Shown piece by piece: positions 1-9,246 of a stretch of DNA of 22,275 bases. A program made the position numbers and the translations under genes. The stretch's first letter is position 1; every line of letters starts with the position of its first letter. The DNA is taken from the NCBI GenBank assembly GCA_026260175.1, contig JAKCWW010002945.1, positions 1,731 to 24,005 of the forward strand. The letters run 5' to 3'. The stretch comes from Reticulitermes lucifugus (Eukaryota; Arthropoda; Insecta; Blattodea; Rhinotermitidae). The notes below the pieces were generated by a model that was not told where the DNA came from, searched no databases, and saw nothing but the letters and a program-made list of their open reading frames with translations.

Positions 1-135
1 TAGTAAGCGAGCGGCCGAAGACCCACGCCTTAGACCGCACGGCCACTGGGATCGGCACGGGATTCGAACCCGCAATATCAGCAAGCGAGCGGCCGTAGGC
101 CCACGCCTTATAGCGCTCGGCCACTGGGATCGGCT
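1..135 (-). repeat. Tandem tRNA-like heads of SINE family C
   Basis: Read on the minus strand, two similar tRNA-like units follow each other head to tail. Unit 2 runs from about 135 down to 57. It has a leucine/serine-type D-arm (TGGCCGAG followed by AAGGC) and a clear B box (GGGTTCGAATCCC, antisense of 59-71). Unit 1 starts at about 56 and runs off the window edge before its own B box. The two units share the start GCCGATCCCAGTGG. The two acceptor strands of unit 2 do not pair, so I do not read it as a working tRNA gene. The same head joined to a longer body occurs at 18879-19130, so this is probably a dimeric or rearranged SINE head. Type II tRNAs (Leu/Ser) are the likely ancestors. Confidence 0.6.
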
Positions 136-705
136 GCTATTCGACACGACGTAATATCCCTGAAGATTTGGATATATGGTTTCATGATTTAATAGTCGCT
201 AAACTACTCTATAAATTCCCCATGTATTATTATGTAACCCGAATCTTCATTACTAGCTAGCCATCCTGTACCCTTGGCTCTATCATGAGAAAGAGGAAGT
301 CAACCAAACACTACTGTGTTTAAGATCCACTTTAATATGCTCCAGTGTTGCAGGTAGTAGGTAAAGTCGAAACAATGAGTTATGAATTAATAACATAAAT
401 TGTGATGGTAATTATGATTAAGGATTTCACCGACGGATGTTAATCTTTCAAACTCGGAAATTCCTACGTCGGAGACAACACATTGCGTATTCATAACGAG
501 GTTCAGGTAGCTCATGACGCTCAGAGAAGTAATTGCTGTTGATTCTGTGAATCGAGTGAAACCCACAAATATGCTCTGTGCTGTTGGTACATATAATAAC
601 CAATTTGCATAGAAGGGTTAGAACTATCCAAGTTAAGAGAAACATGCTCTTCTCACTAAAAGTGGCTTAGTGCCAGTGAAATTAATAGCTTTGTGACTAA
701 CCTGT
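136..705. other. Unassigned AT-rich stretch
   Basis: I see no gene, RNA or recognisable repeat here. The only open frames are short and lack codon structure or familiar motifs. Confidence 0.5.
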
Positions 706-941
706 TTAACCCTTTAAAGACGAAGCGTAAACTGTTTCATTTAAAGACCCAGTTCGTACCGCGCAGTAAACACTTTTTATCTCGGTAAAAAAAACAAATC
801 AATTTATTTTATGTAAGGCAAAAGTCGGTGTTTGTTGTAATATAAATACAATACACATAAATACAGTGTGGGCAGAATGTAGAATTTTTGATTGTTACAA
901 CTGTTGATGCATCCAGTAACCATTAGGCTTTAAAAGGTTAA
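706..941. mobile_element. piggyBac-like MITE with TTAA target duplication, 228 bp
   Basis: The element spans 710-937 and is bounded on both sides by TTAA (706-709 and 938-941). Its left end reads CCCTTTAAAGAC and the inverse of its right end reads CCTTTTAAAGCC, agreeing at 10 of 12 positions. TTAA target duplication with ends beginning CC is the signature of the piggyBac superfamily. The element is far too short to encode a transposase, so it would be non-autonomous. A diverged relative lies at 16830-17027 and shares several blocks in the same order, including CATTTAAAGA, TACCGC(G/A)CAGTAAA and GGGCAGAATGTA. The superfamily assignment rests on ends and target site only. Confidence 0.6.
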
Positions 942-1299
942 TGTGAACGTGCATACCGATTGATTTAAGGACGCCTGCAGATGCATCCATGATCTAGATA
1001 GCGTTGAAAGAAATGAATGTTTCGCACGGATTGCGATTAAATAACGAATATGAGAGAATAGTCGTAGTCAGTCTGAATGTGCTGTCTCAAAATTTCCCTG
1101 AAGATGGAGGCTGCATTTTCGTGCTACGTATTGTATGGAAGTTCCCTCTTTAACTAGCACATTCAATGCAATATACGAGTTTCAGAGGTGCGAAAATACT
1201 TTTATTAGCTTAGCATATCAGATTTGCTCAGAGAAGTCACGTTAGTTTCTGAGGATATCGATCGAGCGATTTTGTAAAATTGGAAGGGACAAATGTTAC
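942..1299. other. Unassigned stretch
   Basis: No gene or repeat is recognised between the TTAA element and the following SINE. Confidence 0.5.
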
Positions 1300-1515
1300 T
1301 TATAAGAAAGGCAAAGTTGTCCCTGTCCACGCCATGAAGGCATACAGGAGTAACAGAGGTATAGCTCCATTCATTCTTAACCTCGGCAGTATTAGTATTA
1401 ATTTTGTAGGAGGCTGTATGGGCCTCGTAGCCGGTGTGGACTTTCTGGGTAAGAGAAAATCCCCTGCCATGATTCGAACCCCGGATCGTCAAGCCCACAG
1501 ACGTTATATACTTTT
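1300..1515 (-). repeat. SINE family B copy (tRNA-derived), antisense
   Basis: Read on the minus strand, this has a decayed tRNA-like head with a B box (GGGTTCGAATC, antisense of 1471-1481). A body follows that aligns with the copy at 19160-19440. Shared blocks in the same order include a GGCTGTRTGG-type block, the GGTTAAGAATGA block (antisense of about 1370-1383) and the GTGGACAGGGA-type block near the 3' end. The A box is not convincing, so the head has decayed. Open frames on both strands here are by-products of the repeat. Confidence 0.6.
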
Positions 1516-2754
1516 ACACTTACGCTTGTTTCAGTAGTTCATATACATCTGTTCGTTAGTATGCCTACAGGGACCAGTGTTAACATTTTCAAGCTTATTG
1601 GTAACTACGTATACAGCTTATGTTAGCATTAACGGATGTCTGCATTTTGCCCATAGAATGTACTTTTGACCCATAAGATTCTCACAATGAACAGCGTTTA
1701 CAATGAAGGGGTAGTTTGTTTTCATTGAGGTAGGAATGATATATTTAAATACGCCCTGTTACTCAGATGCCTTTCAGGCTTATGATGTTTAAAATATAAG
1801 CATGTAGATCCAATTTTGTGCAAGCTATAAAAGGATTTATTTAACAATTTATACGCTAAAGTTGTTACGTACAGGAGAGCTTCTTGAACGTCCCTCGTAC
1901 ATAAAGGGCACAGAAATTTATAGTGTGTGAATCCCAGTGACAAAATCATTACGTCTTTTCAAGATTAGTACGTTCTGGAATTATAACGCGATATAGTTTG
2001 GTAGATTGGTAACATCGTTAGATATTAAACTGCTGCCTCCAGCTTTATGGTCGCTTCTACCTTGTAGATGGAAGCATCAGTTTCCACCGAAACGTTGGTG
2101 ACTACTCACCAAATTGCACAGTATCACATACCAGAAGAATGTAATCGCAATACCGCATTGACAACTTCAGGTTTCACATTCCGTCACTTCTAGTGAGATC
2201 TGACAATTCGCAATTCAGTTACCTGAATTAAAGGCAGACGTAAAACAAGATGGGTTAGCATTGTTATTATTTTGAATTGTCCACCTTCTTTGGTTCTTGT
2301 AAATGCAGTTTTTTTCGGAAACATGTTTTGTGTCCCTCACTAGATGTAACAAAACAGGCAATGTACGTATAACGTAACACTGAGGAGCGTTCGTGTAACC
2401 ATTGTTGCCGTGGAAAAGCAATAAGTATTACATATTCTGAGTGTGTGTTTGTAGTCTTAGTTATCGAGCATGCAATGTGCTTGCGCCGTGTTATATTTAT
2501 ATCTGTCGCCTGTCTGGCACTATCGTATTTCTCCACATTATCTCATAAACGGTACGACTTTCGGAAAAAAGTTTTTGAACATAAAATGTGTGTTTGATTT
2601 TCTCTACAACTTTTGTCTGAAACATTTCTCATTCTGAGAAGAATCCAGCGAGATATTATCATAAATGCACATAGGTCTTCGTATAGAGTACCCGTTATTC
2701 TTGTCAGATTGTAATGAAAGTTGAATTTTCCTTACAGATTCTCGAAAAATACTC
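1516..2754. other. Unassigned AT-rich stretch
   Basis: No convincing gene. Overlapping small minus-strand frames at 2215-2536 have no recognisable motifs. The part from about 2540 on has the flavour of a dispersed insect repeat and may belong to the module that follows, but no second copy of it appears in this window. Confidence 0.4.
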
Positions 2755-2888
2755 AAATATCAAATTTCATGAAAATCCGTTCAGTGGGAGCTGAGTTGTT
2801 CCACGCGGACGGATGGACAGACAGACAGACAGGCAGCAAACATGACGAAGCTAATAGTCGCCTTTCGCAATTTTGCGAACGCACCTAA
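2755..2888 (+). repeat. Dispersed repeat module ending in a hairpin, copy 1
   Basis: The module begins with TATCAAATTTCATG, passes through a GACA microsatellite (2816-2833), then GAAGCTAATAGTCGC, and ends in a near-perfect hairpin (TTCGCAA, two-base loop, TTGCGAA; 2864-2879) followed by CTAA at 2885-2888. The same order of blocks recurs at 3333-3445. A hairpin shortly before a CTRR end is typical of Helitron 3' ends. Similar 'ATTTCATGAAAATC' plus GACA tracts also occur near the 3' ends of other arthropod repeats, so the class is open. Confidence 0.5.
2816..2833. repeat. GACA microsatellite
   Basis: About four and a half GACA units lie inside the hairpin-ending module. The second copy of the module has only a GATAGACAC remnant at the matching place. 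Confidence 0.85.
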
Positions 2889-3332
2889 AATCCCTATTCG
2901 TTACGGCCCATTTAGCCACTATCATTATAAACTTCAGATAAAGTGGCCTGGCAGAATATACAAAAATGTTGTTTGGCATGTGATTGCTATAAGACATACC
3001 ACCGAATACACAAAACACAGTTGTTTTATCCTAAAGTTTTATTCAGCTCGATTTATTAAGAAAACGTAAGATGTGTGACGTTCTGGGGCTTTCAGTCCCT
3101 TGAGTTTAATTATTTCAAAAACCGAAAATTACAGAAGATGTGTACTGTAAATATAATGCGTCTTTCAGTTTTCTGTGCTACACAGATAGAAGGATTTTTT
3201 TTCATTAAATAGTTCACGCATTATGGTGGAGACTATCACAAAACTCACGTGGGTGTTCATGTAAAGTATGGGTTATTATATGTTTTTAATAAATTCATAT
3301 CATGTTGGAAGATGTCAATCAACCTAACCGTT
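2889..3332. other. Unassigned stretch between the two modules
   Basis: No gene is seen. A 75-codon frame starting inside the repeat module at 2842 runs into this stretch. It is unlikely to be real because its first part is repeat sequence. Confidence 0.45.
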
Positions 3333-3445
3333 ATCAAATTTCATGGAATTCAATATAGTGTTTCACGACTTTATGCACGCAGATAGACACGCTTGGCAAA
3401 GCTAATAAGCGACAGTTCGCAAATCAGCTTTGCGAACTTTCCAAA
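3333..3445 (+). repeat. Dispersed repeat module ending in a hairpin, copy 2
   Basis: This copy repeats the order of copy 1: TATCAAATTTCATGG, a middle section with GATAGACAC, AAAGCTAATAAGCGAC, then a hairpin (TTCGCAAA, five-base loop, TTTGCGAA; 3416-3436), then CCAAAAT where copy 1 has CTAAAAT. The hairpin is conserved although its loop differs, which suggests that the fold and not only the sequence belongs to the element. Confidence 0.5.
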
Positions 3446-5059
3446 ATACGTGCGTGCCTGTCTGTTATGTCGATCGCAGTCAGATTAGCATTTTTGAGGC
3501 TTGTTTTCATGTTACAGTTTTTGATACAGCACTCATAACGTGTCAAGCTGTAATTAGTAGCTGCCTTTATGAATTTGTTAACAGAGTATTCAGCAAATAA
3601 TTACAAACTGTTTTCTTTGGAGTGTTCTCTTCTGAGACTTCTTTCATCGTGACCGGCATCACTGTTATCAGTTCAGATTGGATGGTCCTTAACAATTGTC
3701 TTCAAGGAAAGTTTGGAACAGAGGAATTGCTGCCTGCCTAATTGTTTCGACACAAATGTGTTTTCCTGTGACTACTGTTGTTATTACATTGTTTGTTTTA
3801 CGTTGTTTTATTGTTTTTGTTTTTATGTTTTTTGTATTAGATCTTATTTCGTAATTGTTGAGTCAGCACGTCAGTACACGAGCAGTCAATTGAGTTGTCT
3901 GTTTGAAATTGAGTTCTCGTTTAAAGAATATAATTTCATCAAGGAGTATAAATTATCGCTTTTATTTTAAAGTAAGCATTATTTTTCTTGTTCTCTTCAC
4001 GGTGTAGGCAACCGAACCTCTGTCCACTTTACGTATTCGCTGTCTCATGTCCAAGGTCTTCCTCCCTCTTCCGGCGTCTTTTCTTTATGTGTGATGTGTC
4101 TCGATGTTGTTTTATCTGTCACTGTGCCCACCTTGTTTATTCCCTTCTATCTGCAGTCGTCTGTCTTGCTTTGTACTGAGCACATAAACAGTTCTGCCTT
4201 ACATGGTCTTGTCTAGCTTAGCATTCAGGCAGCTTATTTCTGTGAAGTCTGAGTATGCAACAGCTTTAACTGAAGAAGTTACCAATCTATCAGAAAGGAA
4301 CCAGCTGTTGTGATGTTTTCGTAAACAGTTTGGTAAAATTGTAGGAAAATTTTAATAGAACAGCACAGTTGTTGACAGCATTTTTGGTTGGAAAACCCGA
4401 AGAAAGAGACCGGTCGGAGGAGGTAGGATTCTTTGGGAGATTATTTTAAAATTGATCTCAAAGCTTATACGTAGTAGGAGAGTGTGGAATAGATTCACTA
4501 TCAGCGAAATATGTACCTGTGACGGGCTGTTATGAAGACGGTAATGAACCTTCATATTTCATAAAATGCACGGAACTACTTGGATAGCTGAGTAACTGTT
4601 GGCTCCTCAAGAAGGTGATTTATACGTATGCATATTACAATTTTTTATTCTCTTGTTCGTGCCTCTAATGGCGGACGCATAAAACACCTTCAAATTGTTA
4701 TACTTCCTGTCTTGGCAGTAATTGCCGCTTGTTAAAGATAATTTCATTTTCACTAATTATCACATGCTTAGCAGGTATTTAATATGAGAGGCTAAGAGCA
4801 AGTGTGAGGTGCGCACAAATATTGATTCTAACACGCACCACCCCATCCTTCCATTTACGTGCCCTTGTCAGGTTTAATCACTTGCGCAAATGTGCGTCAC
4901 AAATGCAAAGCAGGAACACACACACTTACACCACCCGCTTCAGACTCGCTAACCTGGGAGCAGAAACAGCTACCTTGTAAAGTAGCTCCGTGTAGGAAAC
5001 TTTACTTTAATGACACATCAACACAAATTCAGGATATTGTCGCCATTAAAGTAATTTTT
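3446..5059. other. Unassigned stretch with T-rich tracts
   Basis: No supported gene. The region around 3770-3840 is very T-rich on the plus strand, which creates a cysteine/phenylalanine-rich frame (3713-3970) without protein character. Short frames at 3988-4179, 4352-4555 and 4859-5116 look like chance. Confidence 0.45.
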
Positions 5060-5318
5060 ATTCAGCTGAGATCAAACGCCGCCACCAAGTGCCTAGCACT
5101 ACTTTGCTTTGGGTAGGTCCCGGGTTAATATCTCGATCATGACGCCGGTTATCATAACTCAGCTTTACGTAGTTCTCCTCATTCCCTCACCGAAAATTCC
5201 GCGATATTGCCTTAAATTGCGCCATTTCATCTTCCTTTCGTATCCTGTCCAATTATTTTATTCTATAACCTCTTATCATTCGACACAATATAGTCAGAGC
5301 TATTGTTATCGTTTCGCC
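5060..5318 (+). repeat. Possible tRNA-derived SINE, decayed
   Basis: A box-A-like region near 5063 is followed by a B-box-like CCGGGTTAATATCTCGAT (about 5120-5137). A C/T-rich tail then runs down to the end of the antisense LINE at 5321. No second copy is seen in this window, so this rests on weak promoter-box resemblance. It could be chance. Confidence 0.3.
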
Positions 5319-5320
5319 TA

Positions 5321-5710
5321 ACCAACTAACTAACTAACGAAATAAGTAACTAACCATATGGAGCAGAATTCTTCTTGAGAAGCTAAAATTTCCTCACCTA
5401 GTCAAGAAATTTCCTGCATTTTATGGAACCCGAAGGTTCATTACCGTGTTTAGAACAGCCGACCACTTGTCACTATCCTGAATCAGGTCAATCCAGTCAA
5501 CGACCCCTCCTAACCGATTTCTTCTTTAGGGTGAATTCTAATATTATCCTTCCATCTGCTCCTGGGTCTTTCAATTGGCCTCTTTCCCTCAGTTTTCCAC
5601 ACCAAAGCCTTAATTTGTGCATCTCCTCTCCTCCATGCATGCCACATGCCCTGCCCATTTTATTCTTGATTTCATCACCCAGATACTATTTGGATAATAT
5701 TTCCTTCACA
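5321..5710 (-). pseudogene. LINE-1 family 3' end, 5'-truncated, copy 1
   Basis: On the minus strand this encodes the extreme C-terminus of a non-LTR retrotransposon polyprotein. RIKWAGHVACMEER is followed, in another frame, by TEGKRPIERPRSRWKDNIR and then, in a third, by VVDWIDLIQDSDKW and VMNLRVP, ending at a stop at 5421-5423. At least two frameshifts and in-frame stops make it dead. Downstream is a 3' UTR shared with the copies at 6914-6996 and 8851-8920 (GGGTTCCATAAAAT, then AATTTCTTGACTAG). It ends in GTTA/TTAG repeats (antisense of 5321-5338). A simple-repeat tail and 5' truncation are typical of target-primed LINE insertion. The reverse transcriptase and endonuclease parts are absent. 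Confidence 0.75.
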
Positions 5711-6408
5711 ACATTTCAATATGTATCGATCACATATTTGCATACGCAATGAGCAAAAACACAGTGAGATATTAAAAATCTCTATGAATAAGGGCTGGCA
5801 TTTACATTGTACTCCTATCGTCCTAATTTTAGTAACTGTCTGCACTCGCTTTGTAATCATTTTTCGCCGTGTACTTCTGTTTTATCTAATAATGCAACCA
5901 ACAATCTGGCCGAAACATGTGGCAGCAGTTGAACAATAAATGCATTTGTGATTTACAAACTTGTGTACTTTGTTGGTTTCATTATTATACAGTTCACACG
6001 CCCCCTGCCCCCCTCACGGATGGTCTATTAAGGATACTGAATACAGAAGTATATACTTTTAGGATTGTAAACCGTCACAGAGTCATGGAGTGTGGATAAT
6101 ATTCCTACTTCGTAATCAGGAAAACCTGGTTTCAAATTTCTGCACGAACATTGGCTAAACTTATTGAATTTTTTGTTGTTTTCTTCACTGCGTTTATTGA
6201 ACTTCAAAGATAATACCTCAGTAAGGTTTTTACCTCTTCTTTCCACATCTTCTCATTCATTGTTTATTTAAGCTTCCTAACACTCGGCGCTTTACATTCT
6301 GAGGTCATAATAACATCTTTACATAAACCATAAGCAAGTAGTCGTTTACCGAGTCATCCATCTACACAGCTGGTACTTCAGGTCACTGGAATGATGGAAC
6401 GTGTTATG
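5711..6408. other. Unassigned stretch
   Basis: No gene or repeat is recognised. Frames at 5721-5939, 5917-6099 and 6028-6246 overlap on both strands and show no motifs. Confidence 0.45.
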
Positions 6409-6430
6409 TATTGGTTGGTCGAAAAGTCAC
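6409..6430 (+). mobile_element. Possible mariner-type terminal repeat
   Basis: A TA dinucleotide is followed by TTGGTTGGTCGAAAAGT. This resembles mariner inverted ends, which commonly read TTGGGTTGGC followed by AAAAGT or AACTAAGT. I found no matching inverted partner. A mariner-like transposase scrap lies about 0.8 kb downstream on the minus strand, so the two might be remains of one element broken by the LINE insertion at 6818-6996. This is a weak inference. Confidence 0.3.
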
Positions 6431-6800
6431 ATTATTGATAGCCTTAGTTAATTATACTGTTTAAATAAAGTCGAGGCTGTCCCTGCTCTGGTTATGCTCA
6501 TTGGATAACAGTTTCACTTTTTATGTCGTCTTAGGCGCTAAACTTTTAACTGTCCCTCCCTGTACTTAAATTAAGCACCACACCACGAAGACGTATGTGG
6601 GAGTGGAGGTATGATTTAAAGCTTGCTTGCCACGACGTCTAGACGCCGGTGAGTAGTCATATTCACGCCTCTCCGCTTTATATCTACAACTAAATGTACA
6701 GGGGAGTGGGTGGGCGCACGGAATCGGTCTGCGCGCTGTGGAAGAAAGTGAATACCTGACTTGTTATATTTAAGGTAGGTTTTTAACACAGATTAGGCAG
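6431..6800. other. Unassigned stretch
   Basis: No gene or clear repeat. The segment around 6610-6640 (TTAAAGCTT then TTGCCACG) weakly resembles 11576-11596 (TTAAAGCTT then TTGCCATG), which is too short to call a family. Confidence 0.4.
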
Positions 6801-6817
6801 ATGTAACATCAGTCAAT

Positions 6818-6996
6818 ATAGATCAGTAAGCTGTGGTAGATCACAGTGATCTGGCTCTGGATAAGGACAAGTGAAGGGTTCTTGTGAAAACGGGAATGCA
6901 CTTCCGGGTTCCATAAAATACCGGGAATTTTTTGACTAGCTTAGGAACGCGTAACTTCTCAAGAACTCTGCTACATGTAGTTAGTTAGTTAGTTAG
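6818..6996 (+). pseudogene. LINE-1 family 3' end, 5'-truncated, copy 2
   Basis: The same C-terminus as the copies at 5321-5710 and 8491-8920, but only its last 30 or so codons. It reads VVDHSDLALDKDK, a stop, then RVLVKTGMHFRVP and the final stop at 6914-6916. Two in-frame stops precede the end. The 3' UTR matches the other copies (GGGTTCCATAAAAT, TTGACTAG, TTCTCAAGAA) and closes with nearly five TTAG units (6978-6996). The tail marks the exact 3' end of this insertion. Confidence 0.75.
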
Positions 6997-7104
6997 ACGT
7001 CTCGTATTTGAGTTTAAATATTAGCGGGATACGTACGTTAAGTCCCTAAAATTCTCACTCTTTATATGTACAACTAAGCCCTGTCCTGCCAGAATTCTAG
7101 CTGG

Positions 7105-7171
7105 GCTGAACAGTTTCACGCATTGGTTTTGCTGTACTAGCCGCTTGCATCAAACGCCAAAACTGTTCAGC
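7105..7171. repeat. Inverted repeat, 12-bp perfect arms
   Basis: GCTGAACAGTTT (7105-7116) and its exact inverse AAACTGTTCAGC (7160-7171) are separated by 43 bases and could form a stem. The similarity continues imperfectly into the loop. It lies between a LINE tail and a transposase remnant, so it may be a trace of another element. No function is apparent. Confidence 0.6.
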
Positions 7172-7189
7172 TTTTTAAATCTTTTGCAG

Positions 7190-7285
7190 TAAACTACGTC
7201 TTACTGATTACCCCTCAGGCTAAAGTCGAAAGGAGTCAGGTCATGTGATCGCGGAGGACACAAGCCTGACTCGTTGCCATCTCTT
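7190..7285 (-). pseudogene. Mariner-like transposase fragment
   Basis: On the minus strand, 7266 down to 7210 translates to GLCPPRSHDLTPFDFSLRG. This matches the WPPRSPDLTPxDFFLWG block around the last catalytic aspartate of mariner-type DDD/DDE transposases (Tc1/mariner superfamily). A neighbouring frame just upstream reads RWQRVRLV, like the RWIGRRGP part of the same block, so a frameshift separates them. Downstream a stop follows within three codons. Nothing else of the transposase is clear, so this is a dead scrap. Confidence 0.5.
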
Positions 7286-8490
7286 CGTCAGTGTATTTAT
7301 TGGGAGTCCAAAGGCTGCTCCACATTGCCTGTAAAATTACTAGGAACTCTGTCATACATAACCACACAGTTTATCATGTTACCAGTGGTATAACGTCCAA
7401 TTTTTGAGGTAGCTCTTCCGTTGCCATCCGTAGCTAACGAAGCAGTTGCGAGCATATGCTTATAGGAAATTCCTGCTTTCGCTTGCTGTTTAAATCGTTG
7501 TGCTTATATTTATTGCATGAAATTAAGAATCACCTCATATATCGGGTGACAACAGCAATAAACGTGGTCTTCGGTTCAGAGACAGTTTTCCAAGAACTGT
7601 AAAAGCTTTGTGTTGCCCTATGCCTGTGGGCTATGAGAAAGCGAAAGTGCATTTTAAAAGAGGGGAAAAAATGAAAAGAGACTTCAAATGGAAAGAAATG
7701 AATTCGAGGACAAGTCGAGTGTGGGAAGAAACGTAGCGTAATTATTAATTTTGTTTTAGTCTGCACACTACTGTTTTGTACGTCAGAAGTACGCGGAGGA
7801 TAAAATTAATTTAAAAAGAAGAAAATGAGATTACGAAAATCTTGACCGTGATGCAAGGGGTATAATATGTAGGGTTACAAACAAATATCTAGCCTTTTTT
7901 AAATATATTATTTAGAAGAATCTCATTCTATAAGGCCTTATCGACCGTGTCTTTCGTACATATTTGATAGACTACTGAGTATGATACAGTCAACAGAAAA
8001 GTTACATGTTATGTAGTACATAATTACATCATAAATATCTGATTAATTTTATTTTGCTTAGCTCAAAAGGTAATATTGAGAGCTTTGCTTTCAGTACTTT
8101 TAATTCATGATGTTAATATTGCCACGCTCGGAGCAATTTACAATTCATATGACGTAAATATTGACGAAGATTTGTAAAGTAAGTGTATACATATTCTCCC
8201 TGCTTGAATGAATGGTTTATTTTTTTGTCATGGATTAATCCTCAGGATCTCCTAGTACTTAAATCTAAGTTTGAGAACCTTGGACACTTCCTTTGATTTC
8301 CTAGATGTTATCGGACCATTGTAACTCCTATAAAAGCAAAAACATTCACTGAAAAACGAGCATATTATGAAGGACAACAAGCCTGTACATTCCTACGGTT
8401 GTAATCGACTCTGGAAGTTCTATTGTCGAAAAATTTAAAGGCAAAATACTTCTGTGGTTTATCGTATAAGTAACTTCAAGTTAAGAGGCA
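7286..8490. other. Unassigned stretch
   Basis: No gene is supported. A purine-rich tract at about 7660-7850 produces a minus-strand frame (7530-7766) rich in Phe/His, which is composition and not a protein signal. The last 20 bases before 8491 may still belong to the LINE that follows, with small indels. Confidence 0.45.
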
Positions 8491-8920
8491 GTGTTTGAGA
8501 ATAGCGTGCTGAGAAAGACATTTTGCCCTAAGAGGGACGAGGTGACAGATGAGTGGAGAAGGCTACAAAACGAGGAACTTTATGATCTGTACTCCTCACC
8601 AAATACTATACGGGTGATCAAATCAAGAAGAATGTGATGGGCTGGGCATGTGGCACGTATGGGAGACAGGGTTTTCGTGGGGAGGCCTGAGGATAGGAGG
8701 CCAATTGGAAGAACTAGGCTTAGTTAGAAGAATAATATTAAAATGGATCTTCAACAAGGGGGATGGGGAGGCGTGGACTGGATTGATCTGGCTGAGGATA
8801 GGGACGGGTGGCTGGCGCTTGCGAACGCTGTAATGAACCTTTGGGTTCCATAAAATTCGGGGAATTTCTTGACTAGATGAGGACTTGTTAGCTTCTCAGG
8901 AAGGGTTCGCTCCTAAACGT
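8491..8920 (+). pseudogene. LINE-1 family 3' end, 5'-truncated, copy 3 (longest)
   Basis: A single frame of 121 codons runs from 8491 to the stop at 8851-8853, broken only by TGA at 8635-8637 and TAG at 8725-8727. It reads [44 protein letters not shown], stop, WAGHVARMGDRVF, GRPEDRRPIGRTR, NNIKMDLQQGGWGG, VDWIDLAEDRDGW, and ends VMNLWVP. This is the C-terminal region after the reverse transcriptase of a LINE common in insect genomes; its precise clade is uncertain. The first stop replaces the Arg before WAGHV and is a one-base change from CGA or AGA. The 3' UTR follows to about 8920, but no TTAG tail remains. Confidence 0.8.
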
Positions 8921-9017
8921 TTTAGAGTCTGTGCACTGACAGTAAAATCCATGAGCCGTGAAGTTAATCTAATTCGTACCTAAAAATCTAGTGCCCACGT
9001 CACAGAAAAGTCTCCAT

Positions 9018-9245
9018 TATAGAGCAGTGACTAGGCTAAAGGTTGGACGTACGAAGAATCTTTGTTCGACTCCGGTAATGGTAAAATTTATCGTCTTCAG
9101 AGCGTCCAGACCGGCTGTGATGCGCACGCGCTCTCTTATTCCGTGCATATCCTAGGCTCTTTCCCTGCTGATGAAGCAGAAGTGGTGTGAACCAGGCTAC
9201 TCACCCCATTTAGTGACAAGGTTCGGAATGAGTGGAGCTGTATTT
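9018..9245 (+). repeat. SINE family B copy, plus strand
   Basis: The head GCAGTGACTAGG, then GTTGGACG, then TTGTTCGACTCCGG (about 9026-9078), aligns block by block with the head of the copy at 19379-19440 (ACAGCGACTAGG, GCTGGACGG, GGTTCAAATCCCGG). The 3' body block GGAATGAGTGGAGCTGTA (about 9225-9242) matches the same block of the other copies. The copy is diverged and abuts the LINE remnant that begins at 9247. Confidence 0.55.
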
Positions 9246-9246
9246 C

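Noticed and set aside
59..135. Intact tRNA-Leu or tRNA-Ser gene on the minus strand
   Set aside because: A good D-arm and T-arm are present, but the acceptor strands do not pair, no clean anticodon stem was found, and the same head recurs joined to a SINE body at 19 kb.
3713..4179. Cysteine-rich frames that could suggest small secreted peptides
   Set aside because: The Cys and Phe content follows from T-rich TGT/TTT codons; there is no signal peptide followed by a regular cysteine spacing.
6978..6996. Telomere-like repeat
   Set aside because: The unit is TTAG, not the insect telomere unit TTAGG, and it sits at the 3' end of a LINE copy, where it is best explained as the element's tail.
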